Shown: positions 23,299 to 35,232 of the stretch, piece after piece | How the letters are laid out: each line of letters starts with the position of its first letter | Position numbering within the stretch: position 1 is the first letter of the stretch | DNA from: Bradysia coprophila | Lineage: Eukaryota > Arthropoda > Insecta > Diptera > Sciaridae | Assembly (NCBI RefSeq): GCF_014529535.1 | Contig: NC_050735.1 | Coordinates: forward strand, 4,785,739-4,849,738 | Direction: 5' to 3' | Length of the DNA stretch: 64,000 bases | Notes under the pieces: generated by a model | Databases searched by the model: none | Seen by the model: the letters and a program-made list of their open reading frames with translations, nothing else | What the model was told of the DNA's origin: nothing | Program-made: the position numbers and the translations under genes

Positions 23299-26215
23299 TT
23301 CGATTTATTCAGGTCAAACAGGTCAGGTTCAGTCTGAGGTTTTGTCGATCCACTCCTGGAGTGAAAAAATCAGGTCAAATCGTTTTTGATTCAGGATCGG
23401 AATCATGACCAATAAAGTTTTGTCAATGTATTTAAGGTTTTATGCCCAAACATCTTCTCTCCAGGTGTGCGTTAAAGTTAATGAAGTTGACCTGTTCAAA
23501 GTTTTAAGTTTATGCAGTAGTACTGCAGTTGATCATGTATGTCTGAGTCTGAGTTAATTCTAGAATAAAATATCAAGGATTGAGGTTTCTTCGACTTCCT
23601 ATTTTAACATCATAACACGCATGTAAGAGACGAAATTAAAGGTAATTTGAATGAGTCTATAAATCGACACTCAAATATTTGGATTTTTGTTGATTTACGG
23701 GCAATCTCAACATTTGCACACAAAATTTCGATAGAAAATACATTTTTTTACCGAAAAATGATGTTAACAGAAGAAGATGTTTGTCTGGACAACATTCTTT
23801 ACGAGAATTATTTATTGACTTTGCAATTATGATTAATTACGGTTTTATATTGACCCTGTAAATTCTTTAGGAAAATATTTACCAAATTCACTTTGCCTAG
23901 TCTGTACAGTTTCAGACCAACATCCTACTTCCCTGTCATATGCTGTGTAAAGATAACCTTAAAATGTTGCTACTGTACTTTGTACAGGGTCATCCCTAAT
24001 ATTGCTGTGACTTAACTGTGTATAATATTAATCCAATACCGGAAATCACTCAACTGATTTGTTTATCGCTTTTACGAGCTCCAGAACGTAATCAAAGCCT
24101 GAATTAGAGTACAATAGGATATCCAACGAGGAAATTATAATATGAAAAAATATTTCAATACAAACATTCTGATAAAATATATAAAACAAAATTGATTGGA
24201 ATTAATCTTGAAGAAGCTTTTTTCGTCATATACTAGCAAACAAAAAAAAAACATTGATCATGACTCGACCATGAAAATTATAATCTTTTATGGAACCTAC
24301 ACCATATTCTAATGTATGTACTTATGATAAAATTGTACATAATATCCATTATGTCGTCTAGTAAGTTTTATATACATACAATGTAGTATCTGTATCATAC
24401 ACCGACATGCCTCAATTTCAAATTTAACCAACAATTTGCTAATTTATTTTTCTCACATTATATATATATCAGAGATGGGATATAAATTTGCAATAAAAAA
24501 AATTTGGCTTGATGTATGTTACACAATACAATCCACACAATTAAAGTACATAATCAGAGACAGACAAGTTCAAATTGTTAACTGTTACCATTGTTGTTGG
24601 ATAACGTGCAACTCTTTTTTTTGTATTTTCATGTGCACATTGCACACCCACTTCCGGATGGAAATCCCAATTTATGAGAGTTTTTTTTCCGACTGTGTGA
24701 AAAGCGCATAGATGAAATTGACTTTACAATCAGCTAGTCTTGTGATGTAACTGCAAGTAGCCACTCGTTGTAGACAATGTTGAAAATTAACTGCAGCTGC
24801 AACAACAACACATCATTTGTCTGTTTAAAACGATTTATATCTTGAAAATCATTAAAATGTTAGCGGATGTACCGCTCGAATGTGCTGCCTTCAAGCAGTC
24901 AAGTTCAACACTCAAGTTGAGGTGGCTTTCATTATTATCTCGAGGATTTTCCCACCTCTTGACTACCATCTCAGTCCATTTTGTCATTTTAGACAGAAGT
25001 CTAACACACTTTTCCGAGTATGTGTGTTCAATCAGCTGGACTACTGGACCACTACTGGACTACTGAACCACTGGTGTGTATCTACAGTTGGACATCTAGC
25101 TCTTCAAAATTGAATTGACTTTTAGCGGTTATATTTCAACGAAATGATGATTGCTGCCCAGCACCCCTTAAGTTTACATGAAATTCATTGATATTATCTG
25201 TACACATATTGTGCAGAGCATACTGAGTTCACGCACATGTACTTTTAGACGGTTTTCGTCTACCTTAGTCTCTGCACAAATCCCAAGTGCAAAAGACTTT
25301 TCCGGATACATTTCCCAATGAAATTTCTTCGCTGTCTACCAGAACCGCACCCAGATAAATATAACTTTCCGTTTTTGGTTCCCTGTTTGATGCAATTCCA
25401 CATAAGTGTATAATTTCCGTCGTGGTCAAACCAGGGAATGCAACACAATACGTAGAACTTCCTGTTGATGAGTTATACTCAAATCGATCTTTCGGTGAAT
25501 GAACAATTCAACAATTTTACCATTTGACCATTTAGATGAATCTGATCATGGCATTTTAAGTGCTTCGTCGTTTTTTTGTGGTCGACAGTCAGACATGGTA
25601 ACAATGTCGCTGAACGATCGAACAAACTCTTCACTAAATCCAGTTTGGTGCCAGATTACTTAAAGCCGAATCGCTTGCAGACTTTTCGTAACGATTTTTC
25701 GCATGGTACCTCATGAATGCGTCGTGGAGTTCGATTGTTGCATCAACAACGTTGTTTTCTTGGAACACAATTTAAACTCAAAACTTTCGCGGCAGACCTC
25801 AAGCCTTACAAATTGGTAGAAGTTTTTTCTTACCTGAATTTTTTTGATTGGTAACTTAGGACATTTCGATTGCCATTATTTGGATATGATGATTCAGCTG
25901 TTAGAGGAACTATGTGAAATAGAACCAAAATTATTCTTTTGTTTTGTTTTTTTTTTTTACTTTGTTTTGAGGTGTGTGAACACTTGTCCTCGTTGGAGGG
26001 TAAACTGATTTTTCTCTTATATTCCATTTACTAATTTCTCTGTATTTACACGGTCTTTTGATTTATGCCTAGAAAAAATGATAGACAGTTTGATAAATCA
26101 ACAAGTGACCAAAGAACCTTCAATCTACGCCAGTGCAGCATCCAAAATTGAACATAATGTATAATACTGAGCGTAATTATAATACTGTGAATACTGGTCG
26201 AAATCTGACTTAAGT

Positions 26216-26952
26216 TTAAGTGATAAGGTATCATGGTTTACGGACGGTTCACGCAATAACATGACCGGCTCTGGAATTTTCTGCCCAACTATGGGAATAG
26301 AACTGTCCATTCCACTAGGTATTTATGTATGCTAGTCAAGGAGCAATTAAAGCTATAAAAGGATATAAATTCTCGTCTGCAATAGTACTTGAATGTCGTG
26401 ACACCATTCAAAGATTGTCGAAATCCATTCAAGTCTCACTTACTTGGGTCCCTGGTCACTCAAGAATTACCGGTAACGAAAAAGCAGATGAACTAGCACT
26501 CATTTTACCGGTCCCGAACCAGCGACCGCAGTATCACTTTCTACTCTCCAACGAATAACGTCGAACTGGAAAGCTCAAAAGTTCAAGAAATATTGGAATT
26601 CTTTGACCACTGCGCGACAAGCCAGAAACTCAATCAAAATAAACAACAAAAACGCTAAGTATTTCTTATCGCTCAACAGATCTAATATAAAAAGACTCAC
26701 AAGCGTTCTAACAGGTCATAACACCTTGAAAAAACATCTTCACACGATAAGTATATCGACTGTCATTGTCCAGCGTATATCAAACCAATGACATCACATC
26801 TAGGCTCGTATACAATCAATTACAAATCAATTTGGAGTATTGCTCCAACAGAAATCCTTAAATTCATAAACAAGTCTAAGAGAATTTAAGTAACTGTAGA
26901 AAAGCACAGGCCCATCTGAGGCTTAGGTGCAGGTTATTTTCCGCCCAATTCT
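26216..26952 (+). pseudogene. Relic of a non-LTR retrotransposon (RNase H and 3' end)
   Basis: Broken remains of the RNase H domain and C-terminus of a Jockey- or I-like LINE polyprotein. WFTDGS at 26234 is the usual first catalytic Asp block. After a frame break, residues at 26325-26510 include SLTWVPGHSRITGNEKADELA, the RNase H His/Asn/Asp motif. A third piece at 26603-26790 has LTGHNTLKKHL, the typical tail, and a further frame shift leads to a last segment ending near 26889. At least two frameshifts are needed to read it. The 3' UTR includes GAGGCTTAGGTG and the element ends in TCTA repeats. Confidence 0.75.

Positions 26953-26984
<32 letters not shown>
26953..26984. repeat. (TCTA)8 microsatellite at retroelement 3' end
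   Basis: Eight perfect TCTA units directly follow the 3' untranslated region of the LINE relic. Some non-LTR elements end in short tandem repeats instead of poly(A), so this may be the element's own tail rather than an independent microsatellite. Confidence 0.8.
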
Positions 26985-28253
26985 ATACTGAGTATGGAAA
27001 GTTTTTTTTTATTGAACGGAAAAAAGCTCAACGAGACATGAACGACTTATTTTACTGAGAAAACACAGTAGTGAGTGAACGTATAATGATAGTGATTTTG
27101 TGCTATTCTATTATATGGAAATAAATTTGCGTGTGCAATTTTATTCGACGTGTACACCGTACACCACATCCATTGTAGTTTCGTTAGTCACACAATCAAT
27201 GATAAAAACAAAATAAACAAAATACGACTCATCGTCTCTCGCGAAAAACACAAGAGGGTTTTTCATCTTGTGCTTTTTCTTTCATTCAAATCTCGTTAAA
27301 GCCGACCGATCTGAATAGATTAACGGGATATGTACATACGTATCGTATACAATAACCATTCACATGAATAGCAGTTTAAATAGAGTATTTTCGTTGTGAT
27401 TAAATTTGATTTGGTTCAACTTCGTTGCGATACGGTTTTATACCAGTAGCTTGACCAGTAGTTGATTTGAAGCCGTCGGATAGTTTAGATCTGTTCGAAA
27501 CAGCACATTCAAGTGATTCGAATGGCGATTATTCCATTGCGTTCGGAAAGAATGCGTTAAAAACAAAGAAAACAATGGTGAAAATTTAAAGTTTCGAAGT
27601 TCTACACAAATTTTAATCGATTTAAGTACGCGACATGTCTATCGTTGATATCAAAAACAGATTATCTTCGTCTAAGTGCACAATCATATTGTATGACTAG
27701 ACTATTGAGCAAATTCGGTTTTATAATAATCTGAGGATTTTATTTGCGTTTTCAATTTTGCGTTTTTTGATCATGAGATTTGGTTGGTAACATTTAATTC
27801 AGCTCATATACGCTGAGGATAATCATCCATTGAACAGTTCTGTTCAATGTTTTTGACCTTTATCCATCTACGAAAAAAATGTTCTGCGTTCCACAACTCT
27901 AACAAGAAAATTTAAATTAATTGGTAAGGAAAAAAAGATTGAGAGTTGATTTATGATCATTTGCATTCATGACGGTCTCGTTGGAGCAATGGAATGAACT
28001 AACATTTTTCTTGAAAGTTTCGTTCTACTTCTGAGTAGTCCGCAATATTAAAAATCTCATTTGAATAGCAATTGAAGAGTGTGCAGACAATAAGTCAAGG
28101 TTGAGACTAGTGCATAATGTTTTATCAAACAAAATAATGGAAATATGACGACGAACGTCACGTCTAGTGTCTAAGAAAATAGACTATACCAAAAAAAACC
28201 AGTGATAATGCTTTTGGTGAACAGATAAAATTGAGTTAAAATACAACGAGACG

Positions 28254-31200
28254 ATGAACGCAACAATGGAAAATTTAGGATACAAAGAAAGTTCTGCTAA
28301 GCCATTCAAACGGCAACGTGTATCACGAGCGGCAAGTGTTGCAATGTGTGAATCCGATAGCATACCGCTATCTACTCAACAAAGGTATATTAATGAATGT
28401 TTAACGAAAACTTTAGGCTCCTTTGTATTCTAAACGATTTACCCTCCCCTCTCCACACCCTAAAAAAAGGTTCAAAACGGCCCAACCGAATATGATGGTG
28501 AAATGGAGAAATGACCCCGAAATAATGATTGAGGAACAATATCCATCCGAAGAGTATGAATATATGGAATGCGGTCCATCGCCACCGGCTGAAAGCGTTC
28601 CCAGCATGTATGACAGTTTTGATGAGTCGCCGGTGGATTTGAGCGTTCAAATTTGCAATGAAAATCTGCGGACTAATTTAATTGATCAGATGAAAAGTGC
28701 GTCGGGACGATCCAAATTACTAGATGACATTGAAAATGGTACCATTACTGCACAAAATGCGAAGAGTTCATTTGAATTTTCCACTAAAGCGGAAAAGAAT
28801 ATTTCGTTTTTGTGGTCGGCCTTTTTAAAGCGTTTGGATTTGTTGAAAGAACTACTTTCGATGGGTGCCGATTTACAATTTTGCGACCCCAACGGAATAT
28901 CGGCTTTACATTTGGCTGCATTTTCTGGTTGTTTAGCCTGTACGAGTTTCTTGATTGAAAATAAAATTGATGTCAACTTACAATCGAAGACGTATACTCC
29001 CCTACATTTTGCAGGTACATATAGCCCTCAGATACTATCTTAGCGTTAAGATTGTCAATCTAATATAGTAAGAGAAATGTTTTCTACAATTTAAATCTTC
29101 CAGCATTCGGCAATTCCCCAGAAGCGGCTAGAATGTTAATAAACAACGGTGCATCAATACACACATGCACCTCAAAACAAAATTGTGAAGAGTCGCTACT
29201 GCACTGTGCTGTCCGTGCAAATGCCATTGAATGTGTGCAGCTCTTTATTGTAGAAGGAGCCGACGTGAATTCCCTTAAACCGAATGGAACCAATCCCATT
29301 CATCTGGCAGCCGATCTTGGACTTTCGAATTGTTTAAAAATTTTACTGGACAGTCCGAATGCTGATCCGAATATCAGGATTTGTATTCGGGAAAAGGAAT
29401 CGACTGCATTACATTTGGCTGCGGATGAAGGAAATGTGGAATGTGTTAATTTATTGTTGGCTAAGGGAGCAGACGCATCCATGAAAAATCATAGAGGTAA
29501 ACATTGAGTCTTAAATTCATGATCGAATCAGACAGGACATTGATTATTCGATCACAAAATTTAATTCATTTTTCGCCCAAACCAGGTTTCACAGCACTTC
29601 ACCTAGCGGCCCGGACTTCGAGCTTGGAGTGCGTCGAATCACTGCTCCGTAATGGAAATGCAGAACCAAACGCTGAAGATTTCGATGAAAGAACTCCACT
29701 GCATGCTGCTGTTAGCAAGTCTGATAACGCCTTCGATATCCTAGAGACCCTCATTGCATGGGGAGCTAATGTAAATCACAAAGATATTTTCGGTTTTACC
29801 GCTCTGCATTTGGCTGCCTTGGATGGCTTGGCTCATTGTGTGGAAATGTTAATCTTTCATGGAGCGGATGTGTCGACAAAGTCGCGTAAAGGAACGAGTG
29901 CATTGAATGTGATCACTCGTAAAACCCCTGCCTCACTGGCTATGATCAATCACAAACTGGACTCGGCTATAACGTTACATCAGTCACAGGACACATCAAC
30001 AAGAGAGGTGGAATTGGAATTGGACTTTCGCCAGTTACTACAGCATTGTCATCCACGGGAAATTAGTTTTTTGAACACATTTGTGGAGGAAGGTCAGAAG
30101 GAATTCCTGGAACATCCACTCTGTTCAGCATTTTTATACATAAAATGGGGAAAGATCCGAAAATATTATATTGCAAGGCTGTTGTTCTGTTTCACAACCG
30201 TTTTGTTCTTAACTCTGTACGTCCTAACCGCGTTGGCACACAGCTGTTACAACGGATCAAAGGACATGAACGAAACAATCAAAGACCAGGAACTGTGCCA
30301 AAAGCAATCGATTCTTGGTGATATGCTCAGGAAGAATCCATTCGTCATCGAAATGCAGTGGTGGGTTCTGGTTGTGATCATAATAGGAGAGATATTTCGA
30401 AAACTGTATGGACTGACCGGATATTCATCATTCAGGCATTATGTGACCCAGATAGAGAATATTATCGAATGGTTCGTCATTGTTAGCGTGTTCCTCACAT
30501 CGTATATTTACAACAATCGCACAGACATCTGGCAAAATCATATCGCTGCCTTTGCTGTGCTGCTGGGTTGGACAAATTTGATGTTGATGATTGGTCAGTT
30601 GCCAATTTTCGGTGTTTATGTGGCTATGTATACGAAAGTGCAAGTGGAATTTGCTAAGCTCTTTATGGCTTATTCATGCATGTTAGTGGGTTTCACGATA
30701 AGTTTTTGTGTAATTTTCCCCTCATCACCAGTGTTCTCCAATCCATTGATGGGATTTATAACAGTACTGGTGATGATGATCGGGGAACAAGATCTAACTT
30801 TGCTAACCAACGATCCGGATGGCCAGGATCCTCACGTTCTGCTTGAGATCAGTGCGCAAATCACATTCGTTTTGTTTCTACTATTCGTCACTGTTATCCT
30901 GATGAATCTTCTCGTTGGAATTGCGGTTAACGATATTCAGGCGTTGAAAAAAACTGCCGAGCTGTCCAAATTGGTTCGACAAACCGAACTGATTCTGTAC
31001 ATCGAATCAGCATTATTCAACCGATATCTACCGACGTGGCTGCGAAAATTACTTCACTATACAGCTCTAGTGTCGCCACAAGCCTATCGAGTCGTACTGT
31101 GTGTGAAACCGCTCAATCCTGGCGAGAAACGACTCCCTAAAGACATATTGATGTTAGCTTATCAGGTCGGAAAGCAACGGAAACATTTCGGTAACACAAT

Positions 31201-31483
31201 ATCGGCCCGAAATTCAACAGCAACGTCGTACAGCCACAAATTTTCCATCGAAAACAATAATTGCGTTGACAAAGCAAAAGACGTTGATCTGGACACAGCG
31301 GGTATCGGTAACATCGGTGCGTTGACAACGAAAATCGAGGAAAATGCGGTGAAAATTGATTCATTGACCGATGAGATACGAGAATTGAAATCAGTGCTAA
31401 AACAGAATCATCAGGTCATCGATCAATTGCTGGTATTTATGGCCAATCAGCATAAGAACAGTATTAATAGCTTGAAGAAATAA
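28254..31483 (+). CDS. pyx: TRPA-family cation channel, Pyrexia-like, copy 2
   Basis: Tandem paralogue of the gene at 18230, same strand. Exons: 28254-28384, 28470-29014, 29104-29496 and 29586-31483, 988 residues. The ATG at 28266 aligns with the start of copy 1 (MENLGYKE), so the true product may be 984 residues; 28254 only adds MNAT. Domain order is the same: divergent N-terminus, ankyrin repeats, six membrane segments, pore loop with MIGEQDL, post-S6 MNLLVGIAVNDIQALKK, and C-terminal coiled coil ending HKNSINSLKK. The membrane region is almost identical to copy 1, while the N-terminal about 60 and the C-terminal linker residues diverge. It has one extra intron (29015-29103) in the ankyrin region, splitting HFA/AF, that copy 1 lacks. 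AATAAA follows the stop by 18 bp. Confidence 0.95.
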
Positions 31484-31501
31484 CGAACACTGTGAACATT
31501 A

Positions 31502-31507
31502 AATAAA
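31502..31507 (+). promoter_or_regulatory. Polyadenylation signal of TRPA copy 2
   Basis: AATAAA 18 bp after the stop codon, implying a very short 3' UTR compared with copy 1. Confidence 0.6.
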
Positions 31508-31509
31508 GA

Positions 31510-33170
31510 CTGGGCAAGTGTTTTATGGCTGATGATTGTTTCGTTGAAATCAGCAGAAGGATAATTTTTGAAATTTAATTTTGTACCGCGGCCACAAACT
31601 TTTTGTGCAGATTAAAAACACATTTAATGAAATTGCCGATTTTCTTTTTGAATCGTCTAGTGTTTACCTATAGACCGAGAGTCCACAATATGCATCAGTC
31701 CCTCATAAGACATCGGTTTCACACCTGAGCCATATATAATTACAGTAACCCATAACCCATACGATCAACGTTTGCTCCACGACTTTCATTTTCGACAGCC
31801 TGAAGCGCTTGGAGGATTGTAACGATGGTAGCCTTTGTGTAGCCCAGTGAAAATGAAAATTGTCGCAAGTTTCAACGGTGCCTGATATGGACGTGGATTC
31901 TCGATCTTATTAGCCCTTCGAATCCATATGGAATTTCATATCGATATTGGCTGAAAAAGTTTGGATTAACATTAATTAAGGTAAGTCTAGACTCTAGAGC
32001 ATCTATATGCAAGCGCTGGTGTTGTTGGACATGATCCCTGTGATGACCCAGTCTACTAGAAATGATAGGATACCGTTATTTTTGTTGTCGAGGCGGGTTA
32101 AACTGCCGAGAACGCCAAGATCTTTTAAGAATCTTTCACATTCCACTCGAGAATCTAATGCTTTCTCTGCAGAGAAATCTTCGAGAGTCTTGAAAACTTG
32201 GACGCCTACCCGAATATTTTATGATTCGTAATTTCTAGTTTAAAAACGCGCAGATGAATCTCGGTAGCGGGAAAAAGAATATTTAACATTCAAGGTAACG
32301 AGTTCAATTACAACTGTTATTCAATTCTTGTTAAGAATTTTCAGTTCGTCTTTTGTCCAGCCAATTTAAATCTTTAATTTCATTTGATGTTAGAAGTCAC
32401 GAAAGTACGTATATGCCATAAAATATCATATCATTTCGTTCAAAAGCCTTTAAATTATATGAATGAAGAAATATAACTGCGCGACCATATGAGCTCAACA
32501 TTTTTATATTTATCTGCATTTTGTTTGTATAATGCGCAGAGATTTTTCAGAGATTAGATACAAAATCTTCGAAGCGATACGCAATCATTATCCCATTTAA
32601 TAAATAATATTTTTGAGCAAAATTCGCAAAATGTAAACATAAATTATAACCTTGTCGTGATGAGACGTTCAACCCAAACAATGAATGCTAAATTTAGGAG
32701 CGAAAGGTGTGGCCAGAAGACGAATTCTAATTTACGTTGATTTACATTCTCTCTCGACAAGAACGTAAGTAACTTCTTGTCTACTTAGAACAAACATAGA
32801 CTTCTTATTGAATCCAATGAAAATATTCCACCTCCATGTATGTGCGATACCTGAAACCTGATTATACCCGAACCTTCGCCTTTGACTAGAAATTCTATTT
32901 CGAGATTCACCTGAAACTGAAATGTATCAGTACAGATCAGGTCGGTACCTGAAACCGAGATGTTACGTGACATGATAAATTTCAAGTTCAGCTCAAGCCC
33001 GAAGTAAAAACCAATTTAGGTTCAGGTCATAGTTTCGTCGAACCTGAAATATTAAATTCAGATTCAGATCAACAGTTGGTTATGGTCAACCTGAACTTAA
33101 ACAGGTCAGGTCACTAAACCTAATTATGAATAAATTCGATTCCAAAGCCTCTAGGAAATGTCATTGATTG
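31510..33170. other. Intergenic DNA with degenerate CAGGT repeats
   Basis: No gene seen. The segment 32820-33120 is built of diverged ACCTGAAAC / CAGGTCAGGT / GGTTCAGGT motifs in both orientations, like 23305-23540 and 45890-46040. Confidence 0.45.
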
Positions 33171-33174
33171 CAGC

Positions 33175-33483
33175 GGTTTAGTCGAAAACTGCCAAATAGA
33201 GCACCATTTTGTATAGAGTGTTATGATGAAAGAGAAAAAGATATCTTGACAAGTATCCCAGGGCAAGTTAAAATAAACTGGTCTTCTGTCCTCTCGCTCT
33301 CAACGTACCACGTTGAAAGAGAAGCAAATACTTTGACAAGTACCCCAAGGCAAGTTATAATAACTAGTTTTCGGTTTTCTCGCTCTGATCATAACAGTTT
33401 ATTAAACGGTTTTTTACAGTTATATGACACACTGTCAAGTTTCCGTACCCTTTATAGAGTATCACAAAAGCTCAAAGTGCGTT
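33175..33483. mobile_element. Inverted-repeat element interrupted by repeat copy B
   Basis: Left half (GTCGAAAACTGCCAAATAGA, ATTTTGTAT) and right half (TTTTTACAGT, CACTGTCAAGTTTCCGTACCC) match the uninterrupted element at 23152-23298 in the same order. Between them lies the GTGTTATGAT repeat element copy B (33217-33402). This is a nested insertion. Outer ends are diverged, so the boundaries are approximate. Confidence 0.6.
33217..33402 (+). repeat. GTGTTATGAT repeat element, copy B (two internal units)
   Basis: Starts AGTGTTATGATGAAAGAGA and ends CGCTCTGATCATAACAGTTTATT. Two internal tandem units of about 90-100 bp each carry TTGACAAGTA(T/C)CCCA(G/A)GGCAAGTT, a CTTC(T/G)GT block and CTCGCTCT. 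It is related to copies at 5011 and 54518. Confidence 0.8.
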
Positions 33484-33895
33484 GCTTAGATACTGTTAAG
33501 AGACCGTAGGCAGGCAATGACAACTATCAGTTGGGTCTCTTACTTCTTTCGATCTAAGAATTGTCAACAGATCATTGCATAAGTACATTGAATGATGCGA
33601 AATTAATTCAACACAGTCGTCGACTTTGACATATGTGATGTGCGTGACTCATTTGAAAGTCGCCGACTGTATGTGAGGTAGCAATTTTGTGATAAAACTA
33701 AACTCCTGAGTGTGTTTGCGAGTATTACAAGGCTTTATCAGAATTAATTTCTTACCCATGCATTCTGGTTTATTGACGGCTTGATGCTTAAGTTGTTTAT
33801 CACAAAGAAATTCACATAAAATTAACCTAAGATATTCTTCATATAATTGAACATTTTCGCAGTAAGCTTCCGCATGGGGTAGGCAATGAAATCTA

Positions 33896-35227
33896 TATTG
33901 AAATCTCCGAAGTTCTGGGACATTGTATTGGATAAAAGAAGACTTTACAAAAGAATAATTTATTGAACTTCTTCTCCCAAAGTATAATTTAGACTGACTT
34001 ATCATAACTAAAACTACTAGGATTACAAATCAATTTGATTGCTTTGGCCGATATCTAACATTCCTCCTCAATCAAATTGATTTGAACGCTCTATCTATAA
34101 AAACATCCTCCTCGTTGATATCAATTTCATTCTCCTCCTTAACTTGTATCATCTTGCTCAGTCTTCATTCGAATGGAATCATCTCAACAAACCTCTTCAA
34201 ACGTTCCCCCTTTCCACAAATTCGGTTTCGCATTCTGTTGCTTCTCATCGTCGATAAGGTCCAATGCTTTTCCCATACGCGCTCTCAATTCTTATTCCTC
34301 ATTCTCGCACCAAACTCGTCTCACTTGCCCCATCACCATTCAGATTTCTCGTTGGAATGCTGAGATTCTATTTCCTCACTATCTCTCTTGCTTAATCATT
34401 CGTTCTCACTTATATCTTGTCTCGTCTATAGATTACTCTAATTCCGTCGAATTTACTCACTTTTGCCTTCGTTCGGTTCAAATTCTGTTGTGAAATATCC
34501 ATTTCGGTCAAATTCTGTTGCTCAAACTCTGTTGCTCTGGTTTTGCTCAAGTTTTATTGCTCAAACTCTGTTGCTCTGGTTTTGCTCAAGTTCTATTACT
34601 CAAATTCTTTTCCGCGTACTCTTCAATTTTCTCTTTCAAACATTTCACCAATGGCTCAAATTCTGTTTCACATTCTGTTGCCAACAATCTTTTTGCTCAT
34701 CTTCAATGGCTAAATTCTTTAGCTCATCGTAACTTCTCAACTTCTCCTCCTCATTTACACTATATTGCTGTTATCATTAGGTATCTGGTTGTCCATTACC
34801 GTTGCCCTTGTCCATACCATAATTTCCTTAGTTGAGTCCAAATCGAAAGATAATCATGTCCTCTATTCTTAATCCGTTTTCATTGCCTAATAGTTCCGTT
34901 TTTATTGATCAATTCCCTCCGATATCCGTATGATGTTCTTGTCCAGGCAATAATTCGTCAACATTCTCCTGAGTATTATAGCCAAAATTGTATATCCATT
35001 TTCGACCTATTAATTTCCATTTCACCAAAATAATGTCACCAGCCGTACCTGGGCCCATAACCTATTGAAATCTCCCAAGTTCTGGGACATTGTATTGGAT
35101 AAAAGAAGACTTTACAAAAGAATAATTTATTGAACTTCTTCTCCCAAAGTATAATTTAGACTGACTTATCATAACTAAAACTACTAGGATTACAAATCAA
35201 TTTGATTGCTTTGACCGATATCTAACA
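33896..35227 (-). mobile_element. Miniature copia-type LTR retroelement (TRIM-like)
   Basis: A complete 1,332-bp element oriented on the minus strand. It has two 165-bp direct terminal repeats, 33896-34060 (3' LTR) and 35063-35227 (5' LTR), differing at about two positions, and a perfect 5-bp target duplication ATCTA (33891-33895 and 35228-35232). LTRs start TGTTAG. Directly inside the 5' LTR, at about 35049-35062, the minus strand reads GGTTATGGGCCCAGG, complementary to the anticodon region of initiator Met-tRNA, the primer used by copia. Directly before the 3' LTR is a purine tract GAGGAGGAA. The 1-kb interior has no gag or pol; it is CT-rich on the plus strand with a tandem GCTCAAACTCTGTTGCTCTG unit (34516-34600). 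It needs proteins from an autonomous relative. Confidence 0.9.
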
Positions 35228-35232
35228 ATCTA

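Larger units (their letters stand above)
21735..28253. other. Spacer between the two TRPA genes
   Basis: About 6.5 kb with no intact gene. It holds a small inverted-repeat element (23152-23298), degenerate CAGGTCAGGTT-like repeats (23305-23540), a broken non-LTR retrotransposon 3' end with a TCTA microsatellite (26216-26984), and a short perfect hairpin CATTGAACAG-TT-CTGTTCAATG near 27829. The last few hundred bases should include the promoter and 5' UTR of copy 2. Confidence 0.5.

Noticed and set aside
33649..33890. Minus-strand frame just outside the 3' LTR (HCLPHAEAYCENVQL and on)
   Set aside because: About 80 codons with somewhat protein-like composition, but I recognise no family and the frame stops soon after the pre-insertion site; not strong enough to call.
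34082..34835. Overlapping plus-strand frames of 89-106 codons inside the miniature LTR element
   Set aside because: They are on the strand opposite to the element's transcription and reflect a CT-rich tandem repeat, not gag or pol.
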